Source of the DNA: Helicobacter ailurogastricus
GTDB taxonomy: Bacteria > Campylobacterota > Campylobacteria > Campylobacterales > Helicobacteraceae
Direction: 5' to 3'
Length of the DNA: 64,000 nucleotides
Assembly (NCBI RefSeq): GCF_001282945.1
Contig: NZ_CDMG01000009.1
Coordinates: 349,504-413,503, forward strand
The number at the start of each line of letters is the position of its first letter. The stretch's first letter is position 1. Shown one piece after another: positions 50,940 through 59,304 of the stretch. The notes under the pieces were generated by a model that was given only the letters and a program-made list of their open reading frames with translations, was not told where the DNA came from and searched no databases. Made by a program: the position numbers and the translations under genes.

Positions 50940-52019
50940 ATGCAACTGATCATTGACAAGACTCGCTTAGAAAAGGCACTGCAAAATCTTGTGGCTTTCA
51001 CCGATCGCAAGGATTTAGCCAACATCGCTTCTCATGTCTGTTTAGAAGCCAAAAGTGGGGTGTTGCGCTTAGAGGCAAACGACCTAGAAATGGGGCTTTG
51101 TTTGCATTTGCAAGCTGACATTGCCAAAGAGGGGAGCGCGACTTTTAACGCCAAACATTTTTTAGACATCGCCTCCAAGTTAGAAAACGGCGACCTGTCT
51201 TTAGAGGCAGACAGCGATTTTGTGCATGTGCGCTTTAAACGCTCGAAATTTAAACTCCCCTTGTTTGATCGCAACGACTTTCCTGCTTTCCCCAGCCATG
51301 AAAATTTGCCCTCTTTGCACTTTAGCGATGGCACTCTTAGCGAGCATTTTAAAAAGTTGGTCCATGTCATTAAAACCAACGCGTCTAAGTATGAATTTGG
51401 CGGGGTTTTAATGGTCTTGAAAGAGCGGCTAGAGTTGGCCGCCACAGACACAAGGCGTTTGTCTTTGGTGCAAATGGACGCGGACAACATGCCCGCAGAG
51501 GTTCTAAACACGGAGTACATTTTGCCTAAGCGGGCCATGCTAGAGATTAGCAAACTCTTTGAGGGCGACTTTGACATGTTTTACGAACCCAAAGAGCCGA
51601 GCATGCTTTTTTTTAAGAACGATGCCTTATTGCTTTACTCTAAACTCATTGGAGGCAAATACCCCAACTACGAGGCCATTTTCCCCAAAGAATTCACCCA
51701 CAAATTTGACCTAGAATCCCAAAGCTTTAAAGAGGCGATACAGATCACAAATGCCTTAAGCGCCACGACAAAGATTGTTTTTTACCCCGAGCGCATCGAG
51801 TTTGAATCTTCACAGAGCGAAAGCCCGAGCTTTGCAAGTACCTCCATAGAAGCTAAAACCCCTCTAGAGGGCTTTGAATTGCATGTCCATGCCCGCCATT
51901 TGCTAGATGCCATCAATGCCCTCAACGCCCCTACTTTTAAGCTCTCCTTAAACCAAAACACCGACCCCTTTTTAGTGGAAAAGGATGGGTTTAAAACCTT
52001 GATCATGCCCGTTGCTTAG
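50940..52019 (+). CDS. dnaN: DNA polymerase III beta subunit (sliding clamp)
   Basis: A 359-residue clamp, slightly shorter than H. pylori DnaN (about 374). The three repeated clamp domains are visible: MQLIIDKTRLEKALQNL (domain 1), SEHFKKLVHVIKTNASKYE with ELAATDTRRLSL (domain 2) and SFKEAIQITNALSATTK (domain 3), ending in PFLVEKDGFKTLIMPVA. It is not next to gyrB or dnaA here, so it does not mark an origin. Its stop overlaps the convergent NFACT gene. Confidence 0.95.
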   Translation: MQLIIDKTRLEKALQNLVAFTDRKDLANIASHVCLEAKSGVLRLEANDLEMGLCLHLQADIAKEGSATFNAKHFLDIASKLENGDLSLEADSDFVHVRFKRSKFKLPLFDRNDFPAFPSHENLPSLHFSDGTLSEHFKKLVHVIKTNASKYEFGGVLMVLKERLELAATDTRRLSLVQMDADNMPAEVLNTEYILPKRAMLEISKLFEGDFDMFYEPKEPSMLFFKNDALLLYSKLIGGKYPNYEAIFPKEFTHKFDLESQSFKEAIQITNALSATTKIVFYPERIEFESSQSESPSFASTSIEAKTPLEGFELHVHARHLLDAINALNAPTFKLSLNQNTDPFLVEKDGFKTLIMPVA

Positions 52020-53344
52020 AGCGCGACCACGAGGCTAGAAAAGTGTGTGTAAGTTACAAAGGCTTTGTTGCCTGCCTTTTGGGCGAATTTGACATGCTTT
52101 TTTTGTGTGTAATCAATCGCCACTTTCAGCGCCTGTTGGCTCTCATTGGCGTAGGCAAGTCTGGCTAATAGGTGGCACGCTTTCTTAAGTAGGCTCGCTG
52201 AGGGGCGGTTGGGGTGCGTGAAAATCAACATATGCGCGCTGGGCTTGTCTTTGATGTGCGCCCATGTGTCGCTGGCCCTGCCCGCCTTGAGCAGGGCGCG
52301 GTTTTCATTTTCATTGCGCCCGATGCCAATCCTTGCCCCCTCAATCTCAAAACTTTCCCACACATGGGACTTTTTGTACTTGCCCTGTTTGCTAGGGGTC
52401 AAAACTTTTAAATCCTCTAAATTGCTTTGATCGAGCAAAGCGATTTTTGCCTGCAAAAAGGCGATTTTAGACTCTAAATTCTCTTGTTGTACAACAATGT
52501 GCAACGCCCTTTGTTGGCACTTTTTAGATTCTTTAAAAAGTTTATTTGCCGCATCGCTTAGGGAACGGGCGTTTTTAGGCAGGGGAATTTTGGTGTTTTC
52601 TAAGCACAATTCCCCTAGATACAAACTTTGGGGCTTTAACTCGTGCAAATGGCATAAAATTAAAGAGGCTTGGCGTTGCTTGGTGTGGCTTAAATCTTGC
52701 AACTCTTTAGGGCTTGCTAAGTCGTCTAAAAACCCTTGTAAGGTTTTTTGCTTCTTCAACCATGTGTTTTTTAGACTCTGTTTATAGCTGTCAAGCTGCT
52801 TTTGCGTGGTCTTGGCGTGCAAGTCTTGCAAAGCCTGCAATAAGACTGGGGTGTCTGGGCTCTCTTGGGGGGGGCGTTTAAAGGCGGGCTTTTCTAGGGG
52901 AGCTAGTGGGGTGTTTTTAAGCACGGGGCGAGAGCTTTGCTCCAAAGACACAAAACGCAAAGCTTCGATAACAATGCCCTGTGGGTTCAGTAAAATGGCG
53001 TTGCTGTGCCTGCCTGTAAATTCTAATTGTAAAACGCTCTCTATTTTTTTATAACTCGTGGCGCACTCGAGCACGATTTTTAAAATGCGATCTTCGTTTT
53101 CTAAGTAGACATCGACAATCCTAGCGTTGCTCGCGCACTTTTCAAGCGCAAGGTTAAAGGGGGTTTTAGACAACTCAAGAGGGCTTTCATCTAGGTAAAT
53201 GTGGCCACTGCCCTTTTGCATGCACGCTTTAAAGGGGTAGTTAGGCGTGTCTAGACTGATGGTTTGTTTGGCGTGGCGGATGGTGATTTTGCGCTGCTCT
53301 TTAAGCAATTTAGCAAAGGCGTTTAACAGCGCATAAGGGATCAC
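52016..53344 (-). CDS. NFACT/RqcH-family (Rqc2-like, formerly fibronectin-binding) protein
   Basis: A 442-residue protein: NFACT-N domain (about 1-170, with VDVYLENEDRILKIV carrying the DR pair seen in active RqcH), a coiled-coil middle (about 170-310) and an NFACT-R domain near 340-430 (DTWAHIKDKPSAHMLIF, TYTHFSSLVV). In Bacillus RqcH adds alanine tails to stalled nascent chains; H. pylori homologues were annotated as fibronectin-binding. The protein is intact. It overlaps recN by 4 bp, as in H. pylori HP1392-HP1393. Confidence 0.85.
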   Translation of the reverse strand: MIPYALLNAFAKLLKEQRKITIRHAKQTISLDTPNYPFKACMQKGSGHIYLDESPLELSKTPFNLALEKCASNARIVDVYLENEDRILKIVLECATSYKKIESVLQLEFTGRHSNAILLNPQGIVIEALRFVSLEQSSRPVLKNTPLAPLEKPAFKRPPQESPDTPVLLQALQDLHAKTTQKQLDSYKQSLKNTWLKKQKTLQGFLDDLASPKELQDLSHTKQRQASLILCHLHELKPQSLYLGELCLENTKIPLPKNARSLSDAANKLFKESKKCQQRALHIVVQQENLESKIAFLQAKIALLDQSNLEDLKVLTPSKQGKYKKSHVWESFEIEGARIGIGRNENENRALLKAGRASDTWAHIKDKPSAHMLIFTHPNRPSASLLKKACHLLARLAYANESQQALKVAIDYTQKKHVKFAQKAGNKAFVTYTHFSSLVVAL

Positions 53345-54810
53345 GACTGAGGCTTTAACTTCATTTTGGCGTAGGCGATGGCTTCCTTACCCAAATTGGC
53401 ATCGACCATACGGGCGATTTCTAGGGTCTGTTCTTTTTTGTTTAAAAGCTTCACGCAAGTTTGCTTATTGTGGGTATAAACAAGAAAATGGCGCTGGGCT
53501 AGGGCGGGTAAGTGTGGGGCGTGGGAGATGGCGATGATCTGATAATGTGCGCTGAGTTCCTTTAAAATCTGCGCCACACACGCGCTCTCTTGCCCGCTTA
53601 AATTTGTGTCGAGCTCATCGACAAAAATTGTTTGCCCCTCTTTGCCCCTCTTGTGCGCTTTTAAGGCCAAAAGGCTTAAGCGCAAGCGGTTGTGCTCGCC
53701 CGCGCTGATGTGTGTGCTTGGGGTATTGCCTAGTTGCAATTCTAGACTCTCAAGCCCACTAGAGCTTAAGGGTGTGGCTTGCAACTCTAAGATGGGGGGC
53801 TTTAATAAAAGCTTGTTGGTGTAACTTTCTAGGTCTTGTTGCATTTTGGCTAAGTTGGCTTGGCGCGTGGCTTTAAGTTGCAAGGCTAGACGCAAGCTCT
53901 CTTGCTCTAATTTGGCGCAATTTTCTTGGCTTGCCTGCAAGCTCTCTTGGTGTTGGTTGTACTCCTTGCAATTTGCCTTAAGTTGCTCTAGACGTTCTCT
54001 TGCCAAAGCCACGCTCCCGTATTTCTTAACAACCCCCCCTAGCTGGCTAATTTCATCCAATAACGCCTCAATGTCTAGGGCTTCTAACTCTTCTAGGGCG
54101 TGTTCTGTGTCTAGTAAAAAATCTTGCGCCTCGTCTAAGAGCTGCTTTAGGGCTAGGGCTTTTAGCTCGGGCAGGGCTTTTACGATTTTATCGGCGTGCT
54201 CTAAAGCTTCTAGGGCGGCCTTGACCTCCACGCCCCGCTTTTCTTGCATTTGGTGCGCCCTCTTGCGTTCCAAAAGTTTTTCATAAGCCCCCTCGCTCAA
54301 ATCCAAAGCCTGCAATTTAGACAGCTCAAAACGGGCCATTTCAGCTTGTAGGTCTAAATGTGCCCCTTGTTCTTGTAAGATTTGGTGTTGCTCTTGGGCT
54401 TTTTGGTAGCTAGCAAAGACCTCTTTAAAACTCTCTAGCAGCTTTGGGGGGCCATAGCCATCAAGCAGGCTTAAAAGAAAATGGGGTTGCAACTCTTGGG
54501 CTTGCTTGTAGCTGGAGATGTGTAAAACAAGGGGGCTAAAGCTCTCTTGCAAACTCTTTTTTGTCATGGGCTTGGCGTTTAGGGTGTAGCTGGTCCTCTT
54601 GTCCTTTGTGGCTTGGATTCTACCCTGTTTCCATTGGGCTTTAACAAACTTGGCTTGCAAGGGTTTTAGCCCCACGCTGGCTAAAATCGCCCCCACCAAC
54701 ACGCTCTTCCCGCTTCCGCTTGCCCCACTGATCACATTTAAACGGGGGCTAAAGTCCAGCTTTGCCAGCGCAAAGACAAGCCCACCTTGTATCTCTAGAC
54801 TCTCGATCAC
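53341..54810 (-). CDS. recN: DNA repair ATPase RecN
   Basis: A 489-residue SMC-like protein for double-strand break repair and natural transformation. Walker A is GASGSGKSVL (about 30-39), the long coiled coil occupies about 140-350, the ABC signature lies near ISAGEHNRLRLSLLALKA, and Walker B is TIFVDELDTNLSGQE (about 402). Slightly short for the family but complete at both ends. Overlaps the AAA+ gene upstream and NFACT gene downstream by 4 bp each. Confidence 0.93.
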   Translation of the reverse strand: MIESLEIQGGLVFALAKLDFSPRLNVISGASGSGKSVLVGAILASVGLKPLQAKFVKAQWKQGRIQATKDKRTSYTLNAKPMTKKSLQESFSPLVLHISSYKQAQELQPHFLLSLLDGYGPPKLLESFKEVFASYQKAQEQHQILQEQGAHLDLQAEMARFELSKLQALDLSEGAYEKLLERKRAHQMQEKRGVEVKAALEALEHADKIVKALPELKALALKQLLDEAQDFLLDTEHALEELEALDIEALLDEISQLGGVVKKYGSVALARERLEQLKANCKEYNQHQESLQASQENCAKLEQESLRLALQLKATRQANLAKMQQDLESYTNKLLLKPPILELQATPLSSSGLESLELQLGNTPSTHISAGEHNRLRLSLLALKAHKRGKEGQTIFVDELDTNLSGQESACVAQILKELSAHYQIIAISHAPHLPALAQRHFLVYTHNKQTCVKLLNKKEQTLEIARMVDANLGKEAIAYAKMKLKPQS

Positions 54811-56552
54811 AGCCCCACTCCAAAGCCAATGTTCTTAGCCCCGTCAAAATTGCCTTGTTTTTCTTTGGCGATCTCGCTGGTAAAGTCCTCTAAACTAAAA
54901 AGGGGATTTTTATAGGTGGCGACTTTATAGGCGGTGTTTTTCACTACCAAAGCGATTTGCCCCCCGCTTAAAGCGTGTTTGGCTAGCTGGCGGGCTAAAC
55001 TCTTTGCGCTCTCTGGCGGGGCGTAGGGGGCGTTTTTGGGCAGGTATTTTTCCCACAACTGCACCCTTTGCTCGAAAGTGGGGAGTCTAAATTCGATCTT
55101 GTGGTTAAAACGGCGGGAAAAGGCGGCATCTAGGGTTTCTAATAAATTCGTGGTCGCGATGAGTACCCCCTCAAACTTTTCAATTTGGTGTAAGAAGATG
55201 TTTTGCATTTGGTTATGCATTTTGTCCGCCCCACTGCTGGCACTCGTGCGGGTGCTTAAAAACTGGTCGGCCTCGTCTAAAAACAAAATGGGCGGGTTTT
55301 TGCATTGTCTGGCGATCTTTTGGTAGTCGTCAAAAATCCTACGGACGTTTTTCTCCGACTCGCCCACATACATGGACAAAATTTTAGAGCAATCAAAGCC
55401 CAAAACTTCTTTTTTCAGACTCTTGGCAAGGGCAAGCGCGCTCATCGTCTTGCCCGTGCCCGGCGGTCCATAAAAGATGATCTTGGCATCGATGTCCTTA
55501 TGATTCTTGTTTTCAAGCCCCCACTCTTTTAGGCGTTGTTGCATCTGCGGGTCCATTTGTTTCAACAAAACTTCTAAGGTCTCTTTGGTTTTTTGGCTTA
55601 AAACCACTGCCTCTAAGCCCTCTTTAGGCTCAAGGGCTTCAAAAATGTCGCTGTCTTTGAGGATGTGCTTTAAAGTGGTGTTGGCGCGTGGGGGCGTGGG
55701 AGAAGTGATGGTTTCAAGCACCATGTCTTGTAAAAAGAATTGCCGCACCAAGCCGTTTTCAAAGGGGTCTAACAGCTCTTCATAGTCCATGATCTTTTTT
55801 TTGATAAGAGGGCTTGTGGGGCTTAAAAGATGGGCACTTTCTGCGCTGTTGCTCCCATCGGCACTGAGAAGTTGCAATAAATTTTGGTGTTGGCTTAACG
55901 AGTCGTCTTCTTTGACAAAATCTCTAGCATTGTAAGCGTCTTTTAACAGGGCAAAGAAAAGCAAGGTTTCTTTGGGGTTTAGGTGGTGCTTGTTTAAAAA
56001 TTTTTGCACCGCTAGGGGGGTTTGGGTGCTCTTTGTGCGGGCCTTTATCTTGTGCTCTAAAAGTTGTAAATCCGCTTGTAATTTGGCCCGCCCCCTCAAG
56101 CCCACTTTTTGTAGTTTTTGCAAAATCTCGATCTTTAAAAACCAATCGTTGAAGTAATCCAAATGATCACTATAAGGTGTGATTTCTAAAAAAGGGTGTT
56201 TGTTATGCCCCTCTTGGACGAGCTTAAAAAAATGCCCGCTTAGAGCAATCGAGCTGTCAAACAACTCTAATAACAGCACTTCTTGTCGTCTAGTGCGCTT
56301 TTCTTGCACGACCCACTCTAAATCCAAGAGATTTTTAATGCAAGCCAAATAGGGCAGGGCCTCAGCTTCTTTGGCTTTAAATAAAGTCTCTAGCAAGTCG
56401 GCAACTTCTATGTCGCTTTGCCCTTTTAGGTATTGTGTGGCTAAATGTTGCAAAATGCGCCCCTCTTTGGGGCTGCACTTTAGGGCGTAAAAAATGCGGG
56501 TTTTGCAAATGTCTTTGGCTTGGATAAAGTCGGTAAAGTAGCTAGTGTTCAT
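54807..56552 (-). CDS. AAA+ ATPase with helical N-terminal region
   Basis: A 581-residue protein. The C-terminal half is an AAA+ module: Walker [10 protein letters not shown] (about 367-375), Walker [13 protein letters not shown] (about 427), sensor 1 [11 protein letters not shown] and the arginine-finger region [14 protein letters not shown] (about 488-501). The N-terminal 330 residues are helical and show no known motif. This is the general form of SpoVK/proteasome-like AAA ATPases that remodel other proteins. It overlaps der (4 bp) and recN (4 bp). I cannot name the target. Confidence 0.75.
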   Translation of the reverse strand: MNTSYFTDFIQAKDICKTRIFYALKCSPKEGRILQHLATQYLKGQSDIEVADLLETLFKAKEAEALPYLACIKNLLDLEWVVQEKRTRRQEVLLLELFDSSIALSGHFFKLVQEGHNKHPFLEITPYSDHLDYFNDWFLKIEILQKLQKVGLRGRAKLQADLQLLEHKIKARTKSTQTPLAVQKFLNKHHLNPKETLLFFALLKDAYNARDFVKEDDSLSQHQNLLQLLSADGSNSAESAHLLSPTSPLIKKKIMDYEELLDPFENGLVRQFFLQDMVLETITSPTPPRANTTLKHILKDSDIFEALEPKEGLEAVVLSQKTKETLEVLLKQMDPQMQQRLKEWGLENKNHKDIDAKIIFYGPPGTGKTMSALALAKSLKKEVLGFDCSKILSMYVGESEKNVRRIFDDYQKIARQCKNPPILFLDEADQFLSTRTSASSGADKMHNQMQNIFLHQIEKFEGVLIATTNLLETLDAAFSRRFNHKIEFRLPTFEQRVQLWEKYLPKNAPYAPPESAKSLARQLAKHALSGGQIALVVKNTAYKVATYKNPLFSLEDFTSEIAKEKQGNFDGAKNIGFGVGL

Positions 56553-57865
56553 GGATTAAGCGAGTCTTCTTTGCCCTTAGCTAATAAAATGATGGGCGTG
56601 CCCAAAAAGCCGAATTTTTGGCGTAGGGTGTTGGTTAAATAGCGTTTGTAACTAAAATGCAGAGCCTTAGGGCGATTCATCACCAAAGCGATTTGGGGCG
56701 GACAGGAGGCAAACTGCGTGCTGTAATAAATGCGCACAATCTTGCCATGGTCGCTTGGTAGGGGGTGCTTTTGGGTGGCTTGGGCGATGACTTGATTTAG
56801 GGTGCTGGTGCTGATACGCATAGAAAAATGGCGATGCACTTCTAGGATTTTGTCCTTAATTTGAAAGATGTGGCGTTTAGAAGTGGCGCTGGCTGTGATG
56901 ATTGGGACGTGTTGCAAGAATTTAAATTTATATTTGAAAGTCTGTAAAATGCTCTCAAAACTCGCATGGCGGATGTCCCATTTATTCAACACCACCACCA
57001 GCCCTAAGCGGTACTCTTCGGCTAAAGAGGCGATTTTTTCGTCCAAATCCACAAAGGGCGTGCTGACATCTAGAATCAAGAGCGCAATGTGGGATTTTTC
57101 AAGCACCTTACGGGTGCGATCGAGGGCAAATTTTTCTAAGCCCTCAATCTTGCTTCTTTGGCGCAACCCGGCTGTATCCACAAAGCAGATTTCTTGCCCA
57201 TTGTGCTTGGTTGTTTCATCCACTGGGTCGATGGTCGTGCCCGCCACGCTAGAGACCAAAGAGCGTTCTTGTGCCACCAAAGCGTTTAAAACCGAGCTTT
57301 TGCCAACATTCACCCGCCCGATGATGCCCACTTGGATTCTCTCGGGCACCTCTAGAGCTTGGGGAGCTTCTAGGGGCTTTAGCCCAAAGTGCTTTAAGAT
57401 GGCTTGTTGGAGTTTGTCTAAACCTTTGTTGTGGCTAGCGGACACAAAAAACATGTCATTGACCCCAAGCTTGGCAAACTCATAGGCGTTTAGGGCTTCT
57501 GTTTCGTTGTCTATCTTATTGACGAGCAAAAAGCAGGGGCAGTTTTGTTTTTGGATGGTTAAAATGTGTTGTTTGTCCGTGTCTTGGGGGGGGATTTTGC
57601 CATCCACAACATACAATACCAAATCGCAGGCTTCAACCGCTCCCATGTTGAACGAAGCGATTTGATCCCCAAAGACATGCTTAGGGTCAAACCCCCCCGT
57701 GTCCCACAACTCCACCCCATGCCCGGCGAGCAAAAAAGTTTGTTTTTTAATGTCCCTGGTGGTCCCGGCGACATTGGAAGTGATCGCACTGCGGCTTTTT
57801 AAAAAACAATTGAATAAGGAACTCTTGCCCACATTAGGCATGCCTAAAATGACGATTTTAAGCAT
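56549..57865 (-). CDS. der: Ribosome-assembly GTPase Der (EngA)
   Basis: A 438-residue tandem GTPase for 50S subunit maturation. First G domain: [21 protein letters not shown]; second: [12 protein letters not shown] (about 188), DTAGL, NKWD; followed by the KH-like C-terminal domain (about 350-438). This double-GTPase design is unique to Der. It is the first gene of the four-gene overlapping set der-AAA-recN-NFACT. Confidence 0.95.
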   Translation of the reverse strand: MLKIVILGMPNVGKSSLFNCFLKSRSAITSNVAGTTRDIKKQTFLLAGHGVELWDTGGFDPKHVFGDQIASFNMGAVEACDLVLYVVDGKIPPQDTDKQHILTIQKQNCPCFLLVNKIDNETEALNAYEFAKLGVNDMFFVSASHNKGLDKLQQAILKHFGLKPLEAPQALEVPERIQVGIIGRVNVGKSSVLNALVAQERSLVSSVAGTTIDPVDETTKHNGQEICFVDTAGLRQRSKIEGLEKFALDRTRKVLEKSHIALLILDVSTPFVDLDEKIASLAEEYRLGLVVVLNKWDIRHASFESILQTFKYKFKFLQHVPIITASATSKRHIFQIKDKILEVHRHFSMRISTSTLNQVIAQATQKHPLPSDHGKIVRIYYSTQFASCPPQIALVMNRPKALHFSYKRYLTNTLRQKFGFLGTPIILLAKGKEDSLNP

Positions 57866-58075
57866 CCTGCTCCTTTTTATGATTGATAGACACCAAAAGC
57901 TCTAAACCTCTTGCCGCTTCGGCCCACCTTTTTACAATCCAAATTATGATAGAATGGCAGATTGTTGCCATCTTGGGTTAAAAACCCACTAAATGGGGCG
58001 ATATTAGTAGCATTTGACTTAAAGAACGCTTGTATCCCTAGCAACAGGGGGTTGGCGTGTGTAAAAAGGGTTTTT

Positions 58076-58789
58076 ATGGAGCGGATTTGGGCGCAAGGTG
58101 GGGGGTTGTTTTTGGCATGTTGCTTGGGGGTGTTTTGCGGATGCGGGCAACCTCCCAATGCTACGCCCATTAACTATAACTTCAACTACAAAGAAGACAT
58201 CACAAACACGGTCAATCATAACCATCTACAAACTTCGAAAATCAGCAGCCCCACCCAAAGCACAACCCAAACCAAGCAGGTGATCCGTCTAAAAACCGAT
58301 GAACCTAAAAAAGTGATCTTTTCGCAGGAAAATTACTACCCCTTGAGCGGACGGGAGGTCGGCATTGAAGAGTCGCATGGCAAGTTGTTTTTAGATGTCT
58401 ATTCTTATAAATTACAAAAGTTTATGCAGGGTGAAGTGTTTTTAACCAAAAGGCAAACCCAAACCTTTAAGATCAACGACTCTTCCACGCAAATCACCAA
58501 CATTGAAGGGCGCATTAAAACTTACGAATATTCTCAAATCAAGCAAAAAGATCACAGCATCAACACCCCCTACCAACGCTACGCCCTACAACAAAAAACC
58601 CCCACCCGCTTTCAAATCGCCATCGATAAAATCCCCTACGCATTTGACACGCAGGGTTGTCGGGTGGTGATTAGAAAACAGTTGATAGACACCTTTTCTA
58701 ACAGCAAGGAAGTGATGATCAATTTAGACTTTAAAAGGGAGTTGCGCAACAAGGCCAGCTTTGATCTCTTCTTAGAGTGCCCTTGGTGA
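58076..58789 (+). CDS. Lipoprotein of unknown function
   Basis: About 237 residues from ATG 58076 (AAAAAGGG upstream). Type II signal with FCGC lipobox: hydrophobic stretch LFLACCLGVFCG then the lipidated Cys at about 24. The mature part is rich in Asn/Thr/Gln at first (about 28-70) and then beta-rich (about 85-237). No family is recognised. An in-frame start at 57962 would add an unlikely 38-residue leader. Located between der (divergent) and the tRNA operon (convergent). A TATGATAGAAT element near 57947-57957 may be its promoter. Confidence 0.65.
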   Translation: MERIWAQGGGLFLACCLGVFCGCGQPPNATPINYNFNYKEDITNTVNHNHLQTSKISSPTQSTTQTKQVIRLKTDEPKKVIFSQENYYPLSGREVGIEESHGKLFLDVYSYKLQKFMQGEVFLTKRQTQTFKINDSSTQITNIEGRIKTYEYSQIKQKDHSINTPYQRYALQQKTPTRFQIAIDKIPYAFDTQGCRVVIRKQLIDTFSNSKEVMINLDFKRELRNKASFDLFLECPW

Positions 58790-58846
58790 AACACCCGCGC
58801 TAGGGGTTTAAGACTCTTGCAAATGGGCTTAGAATGCCCTAGATAG

Positions 58847-58922
58847 TGGCGACCCCTGAAAGATTTGAACTTCCGTTTCCACCTTGAAAGAGTGGTATCC
58901 TTGGCCACTAGATGAAGGGGTC
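58847..58922 (-). tRNA. tRNA-Glu (UUC), divergent isodecoder, last gene of tRNA operon
   Basis: Cloverleaf with acceptor GACCCCT/AGGGGTC, anticodon loop CTTTCAA (UUC), T-loop TTCAAAT and encoded CCA. Discriminator base is G. The T-stem has one G-U pair. It differs at many positions from the other tRNA-Glu in the same array. Confidence 0.92.
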
Positions 58923-58945
58923 TATTGAAAAATGTTTTGGGGAAG

Positions 58946-59022
58946 TGGCGGAACGGACGGGACTTGAACCCGCGACCCCCTGCGTGACAGGCAGGTATTC
59001 TAACCAACTGAACTACCGCTCC
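58946..59022 (-). tRNA. tRNA-Asp (GUC)
   Basis: Acceptor GGAGCGG/CCGTTCC, anticodon loop CTGTCAC (GUC) in a CCTGC/GCAGG stem, T-loop TTCAAGT, discriminator G and encoded CCA. Confidence 0.95.
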
Positions 59023-59024
59023 AA

Positions 59025-59100
59025 TGGTGGTCGCTATAAGACTCGAACTTATGACATCCACCTTGTAAGGGTGGCGCTCTACCAACTGAGCTAAGCGACC
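59025..59100 (-). tRNA. tRNA-Val (UAC)
   Basis: Acceptor GGTCGCT/AGCGACC, anticodon loop CTTACAA (UAC) in a CCACC/GGTGG stem, T-loop TTCGAGT, discriminator A and encoded CCA. Confidence 0.95.
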
Positions 59101-59103
59101 GCG

Positions 59104-59178
59104 TGGTGACTCCTAGGGGATTTGAACCCCTGTAACCACCGTGAAAGGGTGGTATCCTAACCACTAGATGAAGGAGCC
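59104..59178 (-). tRNA. tRNA-Glu (UUC), second copy
   Basis: Acceptor GGCTCCT/AGGAGTC, anticodon loop CTTTCAC (UUC) in a CCACC/GGTGG stem, T-loop TTCAAAT, discriminator A and encoded CCA. The T-stem and anticodon stem are stronger than in the copy at 58847-58922. Confidence 0.95.
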
Positions 59179-59180
59179 TT

Positions 59181-59256
59181 TGGTGACCCGTGCTGGATTC
59201 GAACCAGCGGCCCATTCCTTAAAAGGGAATTGCTCTACCTGCTGAGCTAACGGGTC
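59181..59256 (-). tRNA. tRNA-Lys (UUU)
   Basis: Acceptor GACCCGT/ACGGGTC, anticodon loop CTTTTAA (UUU) in an ATTCC/GGAAT stem, T-loop TTCGAAT, discriminator A and encoded CCA. First gene of the operon. Confidence 0.96.
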
Positions 59257-59273
59257 ATGCAAACAAAGAAGCG

Positions 59274-59302
59274 ATAATACACTATTTTAAAAATTTTGTC
59301 AA
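59274..59302 (-). promoter_or_regulatory. Strong sigma70 promoter of the tRNA operon
   Basis: TTGACA (-35, 59297-59302) and TATTAT (-10, 59274-59279) separated by exactly 17 bp, ending 17 bp before the tRNA-Lys 5' end. The -35 begins just after the pbp1A stop. This is the best match to the general consensus in the window. Confidence 0.9.
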
Positions 59303-59304
59303 GC

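Noticed and set aside
50940-52019. dnaN as a sign of the replication origin
   Set aside because: No dnaA or gyrB beside it and no cluster of DnaA-box-like words seen; in Helicobacter dnaN is not at oriC.
58801-58846. GGGC-ATTCTAA-GCCC hairpin after the tRNA operon as terminator
   Set aside because: Four-pair stem and no following T tract; too weak to call.
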